Source: Candidula unifasciata
Taxonomy: Eukaryota; Mollusca; Gastropoda; Stylommatophora; Geomitridae
DNA length: 64,000 nucleotides
Direction: 5' to 3'
Assembly (NCBI GenBank): GCA_905116865.2
Contig: CAJHNH020006223.1
Location: 890,680 to 954,679 of the forward strand
Shown: positions 52,801 through 58,800 of the stretch, one piece after another
Position numbering within the stretch: position 1 is the stretch's first letter
How the letters are laid out: the number at the start of each line of letters is the position of its first letter
Notes under the pieces: model-generated
The model's input: only the letters and a program-made list of their open reading frames with translations
The model's database searches: none
What the model was told of the DNA's origin: nothing
Position numbers and translations under genes: made by a program

Positions 52801-55800
52801 CCTGGTGCATACCAATTTTACTTCTCTGTCATCTGACATTCTTTCAAAATGCCCTAACCATTTCAGTCTATTAACTCTCATGATGCCAGTGATCAGTGGT
52901 GATTTAAACAAAATATGAATTTTGTTGTTGCTTCTCACTCTCCATTCACCGCTGTTTGCATCTTTGATAGGTCCCAAGATTCGTCATAAGACTCTGTTTT
53001 CGAAACCTGTAATAAGGCTTCATCTCTTTTGTTGTGCTCCAAGTTTCAGAGCCGTATAACATGACTGGTCTTATCAACTTTTTATATATTTTGATCCTGG
53101 TGTTGCGAGACAGACACTTTGACTTTAGCAGATTTAGTTAGACAAGGTAAATTCTTTAAATCCTTAAGAAATAGATGTGTGTGCAGAACTCATGTTCTGG
53201 AACAAAACCAGAATCTAGAAGTGTATGAACAACTAGAACTTTCCATGGAAGTTTCAGCTGGTGATCAAACATATATATCAGTTCCTGTATAGTACAGATG
53301 TTTTGTTATTTTGAAGCCCCACCTTGGTTGCCCTACTATAACCTAACAGTTGAACTGGGTTTCTGGGACCTCTCCATGGGTGATCCTCATCCGAATAGCA
53401 CTTTGTGTCACCGGGTGGTTATGGCTCTGTGTGATGTCCTGCTGGGGTGAAAATTCAGTCAATATAGCTGGTGAATGCTAATATGAAGAAGAACCCAGAA
53501 CACTGTCATGGCAGGAAAGTCTACTAACAGCTATGCCTTTGTAGCTTTTTTAGTATCATCATTGCGTGCCATGCCAATCAGCTTAGGTAGTCATGTCTCA
53601 CCATCTCATAGGATCACCTGAATCATAGATTAGGTCAGTGCTCTTGTCTCATCCCATCTTTCCCTAGCCATCCAGATATTTATCTCTCTGCCTTCCAATT
53701 TGCTCTTTAAGTATGCTCTGACCAAATGAAAAAATGAGACAATATTGTGTGCTGGTTTAGATTCAGTGAGCAGAACCAGTCACACATCATTCGTTACTTG
53801 GAACTGAAAGAATAAGGATTATTTACTATATAAGCAAAGGCAGCGTTTTACAAAATTAAGATTATTTTATGCAGTCTTTCTTTGTCAGTTGAGATGAACA
53901 AGAACATTCGGCTATCCTCCGAATAACGGTCGGAAGAGATGGCGGCCGCAAAATATCATTTCGAGCCACAGTCACGTGACCTGATTCGCGGTTCTCCGCA
54001 TCTCCTGAAGCTTTGTTCATGAGTCCTAGCCATCTAGTTTAGCCCCAATCCACGCCGCGTGATCGGCGTGGGGGACTCATGGCGGTGGCGGTAATTGCCG
54101 GAGAACAGCAAATTAGGTCACGTAACTGGCTCGAAAGGATATTTTGCGGCCGCCATCTTTACCAACCGTTATTTGGAGGATTGCCGAAAATTCCAAAAAA
54201 GCTATAGAAATCCTATTTTGATGTACGGAAGTGCATCATGAGCAGTTAATAGATTGGTGAAACATTATTTAGAAGCTGCGGAGATGTGGTTTTATAGACG
54301 AATGATGAGAATACCCTGGACAGATAAAAACAATAACGAGGACATCTTGAAAGAAACTGACTCACAAAGAGAACTGATTGCCCACATCAGAAAGAGACAA
54401 TCCATATTTTTTGGTCATGTGATGAGAAGGAGAAAGCTGGAATACATCATGACAGTAGGAAAGTTGGAGGGCAGGAGAGACAAAGAGAAACCGAGAGAAA
54501 AGATGCTGGAGTGTTTGACATCATGGCATGGAGGATCATCTGTGATCAAAGTTGATTAAAAGTACACAAGACAAAAGGTTATGGATAGACATGACTACCA
54601 ATGCCACACATCATGGACTTTAAGACTATGTTACTGTTATACTAATAAATTCTATACGTTAAAAGAGTTTTTTTCTGCATAATGTTTTGTGGGGTTTTAT
54701 TTTGATTTTATAGAATCTACTACGATTCCTGTGCTAACTGGTGCAGAAATAAATACTGAGGGTAAGTGAACTCAGGATATCTTTCATACATATAAGGTCT
54801 GTGACATCACTATAGTTAGTATAATTATCTTCAAAGAGACTGGAAAAACATAAAGTATATGTCAGATTAACAGGTTTATATAACCAAATGAGAAGTCATT
54901 AGAGGTGTGGCTGCTGTATCTATAGACTGAGCAGACACAGGCTAGCGGGTGGTACGGAGGTGATAATCCAACAGTTGATTCACGACAGGTCAGACCCAGG
55001 GGATCTGATTATCCATACAGATGGTTAAGTGTTGAGAGGAAAGAAAAGTGCCTGGGGGGGGGGGTTTGTAGCAAAAGCTAATGGAAAATCTTTAGTGCAA
55101 GACAGCCTAGCATACGACATCACAACATCCAGCATGAGAATGGAGGTGGAGGCGGTAACTGCAGCTCTCCGGTGGCTAGAGAACAAGATGCATACACGTG
55201 TCCTAATTGTAACAGACTCTGAAAGCATGCTCAGAAAGGTGAAGACAGGGATGCTTCGAGCAGAGTGGCAAGCTTCACTGGGAAGGTCACGTGTAGGGAG
55301 CATACTTTGGATCTTTTCTCCTGGCAGTGCGGGCGTAGTGGGTAATGAACAGGCAGACAAATTGGCTGGATCTGCACCACTGAGTGGTGAATTGATACAT
55401 GACAAGGCAGATGTGGTCAAGGCTCTTTGGGAATTAGAGGAAAAACTAGATTATTATGGCCTGGAGAGAATGAGTCACCGTGGTGTAACCAGAGCGTCTG
55501 ACCAGCTCACTACACTCAGAGGAAAGGCAAGATGGACAGATAACCAGATTATGACCGGTACTATCAGTATTGGAACTCTGCGTTGGCTGCTGAAGATGAG
55601 GACGGAGCATGCATGGGAATGCCCCAAGTACTGTGATGTCAATTCTTGACTCAACTTAACTAAACATACACAGGAATTTCCAAAGTGCAGTGATGTTGAG
55701 TGTGATAACAAAACCTAACTAAAATAAGATTAAACCACCAGTTGATGAAAATAATTGTGACTTTTTATTTATAAGATGAGAAAGCTGGAGGCAGTAAAAT

Positions 55801-58800
55801 ATGTTTCTTAGAATATTATTTCTCCCTCCAGGATTGCAGTCTGGAATTAACATTTCAACAATGAGACTCAAATAGGTACAAATTCTGGAAACCCCGTTCA
55901 TCCTTTCAGCCACATAGTATGGTTATATTTGGGGACCACATCATGGTTATAAAGTCACCTATAGTCCAATGTTTGTAGGTAAAAGGAATATCATGGACAG
56001 GGGAGAAAAGTCATGCATTATTAAAATAATTTATCATAAGGAAAAGTAAATGAAATATTTAAGGAATGACAGTAGAAGAAACGCACCGGATAAGACAATC
56101 CTTATGTGGTATTATACTAGGCAAAAGAAGCAGATACATGACAGGCGACAGACTGAAGAGGGGGAAATCGTGGCTAGGTCGGGCAGAAAATGTTTTTAGG
56201 CAAATATGCAGCCTAACCGACATCATACCTGGTGCAGAATGGACACCTGTGCCTCAGGCGTTTATTTGTACATTTTCCTGTATTGTCACACTCAACAGGT
56301 GATGTAGAGAAGAGAATCCTGTTGCTGTTAATGCAGAGGTCAACGCTCTCATCGGTGAAAGTTCAGACGAAGCAGATGCAATAATCTATACAGACGGATC
56401 CGTTATACGCCAAAGAAGAAGCGCATGGGCATTTACAGCACGCTCAGCGGGCAGAACAGTCAAAGAAGCCAACGGCGCCTTCTCCATGACAACCAGCAGC
56501 ATGACGATGGAGGTGATGGCAGTGACGCAAGCGCTTGCCTGGCTTGAAACACAAAAATACACCCACGTGTGTATACTCAGTGATTCAATGAGTATGATCC
56601 GGAGGGTTCAGGCAGGTTCAGTGCGAAGACAATGGCTTGAATCATTACAGAAGTCCACTGTGCGTGGAGTCACCTTTATTTTTGTTCTGGGACACGCAGG
56701 CGTCGATGGAAATGAGAGAGCTGACAGGTTGGCTGGATCCGCTATCACTACCGACGGTCAGCCTATGGATCATGCTGATATTATCAATGCCCTCAGAGAA
56801 ATGGGAAGGATAGAGGACTTTGGTGGCAGTGAATCAACATCACTCGCCAGAATGGCAGACTTGGGAATTAAGATCGGTACAGCAAAAAACGAGACGCACA
56901 CCAGACACGCAAGAAGACTTGTTAATCAACATAGAACTGGTACTATTAGCCATCGGACGTTGGGGTTCATACTGAGGGGAGGATCTGAGCACCTATGGAC
57001 ATGTCCGGAGTGCAATGAGGATAACCCAACTAACTAACTAACTAACTAACTAACTAGCAGATACATGACATAGTTTCATTACTGGTGTTTTTTTCCAAGG
57101 AGAAAAGTAATGGTACTCACCACAGTGTTTATAAAGGTGTTGGTACTTTCCACAAAGTGTTAAAAAGGTGTTGGTACTAACCACATAGTGTTTAAAAAAA
57201 GAGCCTGTACTTATCTCAAAGTGTTTAAAAAGTTGCCGGTGCTTACCACAAAGTGTTTAAAAAGGTGCCAGTACTCACCACAAAGAGTTCAAAAAACGTG
57301 CCGGTACTCATCCTTACAAAGAGTCCATAAAGTGTCTGTTAAGTAGCTCTGAAAAAAAAGTGCCTTAATAAAAGGACTAGTATTTTGTATTGCCAGAAAA
57401 TATAGCCTTGTTCATTATCATATACAAGCTGTAAGCAAATACAATGAGTTATCTCATATACCACAGGAAAGCACTGTCACAACTATGATGCAGAAGTTCA
57501 AGCCATCATAATAGCAGCAGAGATGCTGCTAAATATATGTCATATTTCACAACCCACGGTATTTCTAAGAGATGCAAGAACGATAGTACTTCATGCACTT
57601 GAATCTGGAAAATTACTTGGTATACAGAAACTACTCTCCAAACTAGGCAACCAGTTTAACTATATCGGTTGTACCAGTTAGTCCGTGGAGTTCCTGGAAA
57701 TGAAAGAGCTGATGAAGTAGCTAAGGAAAGTGCAAATGTAGAACAACCTGACGTACCAGTTTCTTGTCAACAGAAGAAGAGAAAAATCAAATCAATCAGA
57801 AAGCTACCAAAAGCGGAACAAGATGATTACCATATTATGGAGAGACCAGAGCAAGCCATTATTCTACAATTTAGAACAAGAAATAGACTTCACAGCCACA
57901 TGTATACACAATTTAAGATTGCCTTATCAGCCATGTACACATCTTGATTGGCACCTGAAACAAGGGATCTGTCCTTCAGGACTGTTCCAAATACAACATA
58001 TCAAGGCAAAACTTTTGGCCACTAGAAACACTAGTGTAAGCCAAACTTTACTGGTCGCTGACTGAATTACAACAGACATCAAAGTTCATACTAGAGACAA
58101 CATTGCAGATTTAGATAATATATTTCAAGCGAATAGAAGAAGAAGAAGAAGATTATACAGGCTGCATTAGCTATAGAGACAGAAATCAGAAAATTCATAT
58201 ACAGCAATAAAGGAAAACTGGGAGTCCTTGTCGCGGAGCAGCAGATCGGAAGGTTGTGGGTTCGTCCATGGCGGAGCCGGACTTTTAAAAAGAAATAACC
58301 TTGGCTCTCAGGTTGACCCAGCCTTGAGTGGGTACGGGGTGCAGTCCCGGGAAGTAAAGGCGGCTGGCGTGATGTTGACCACATCACCCATCTTGTGCCG
58401 ATGGTCTTTAAAAATATAGGTCTAGCCCTATATGCCCTATACGCCTAAAGGCGTGGAAAAGGGTCCATTACTTTTACTTTTTACTTATAAAGAAACACTG
58501 TTAACTGTAAGATCATATTTTGTAATCACTAAAATGTTTTCCTAAAATGTTTCAGTTCTCATTATTATGTTATCGATAATAAGTGGAATATCTGCTGTGC
58601 TACTTATCATCTTAATCGTTGTCTGTGTTCGGTAAGTGTTTGCATACATATACTTTCATTTTGTACACACATACATGTGTATATTAGCTAGTAAATATAT
58701 GGTTTTGCTAGTCATACATTAGTAAGTTTATCATCTGTATTTTTGTTGTTTTAACAACTCCATTTTACCTAAAAACAGGTTAGATTAAAAAAAAAATTGT

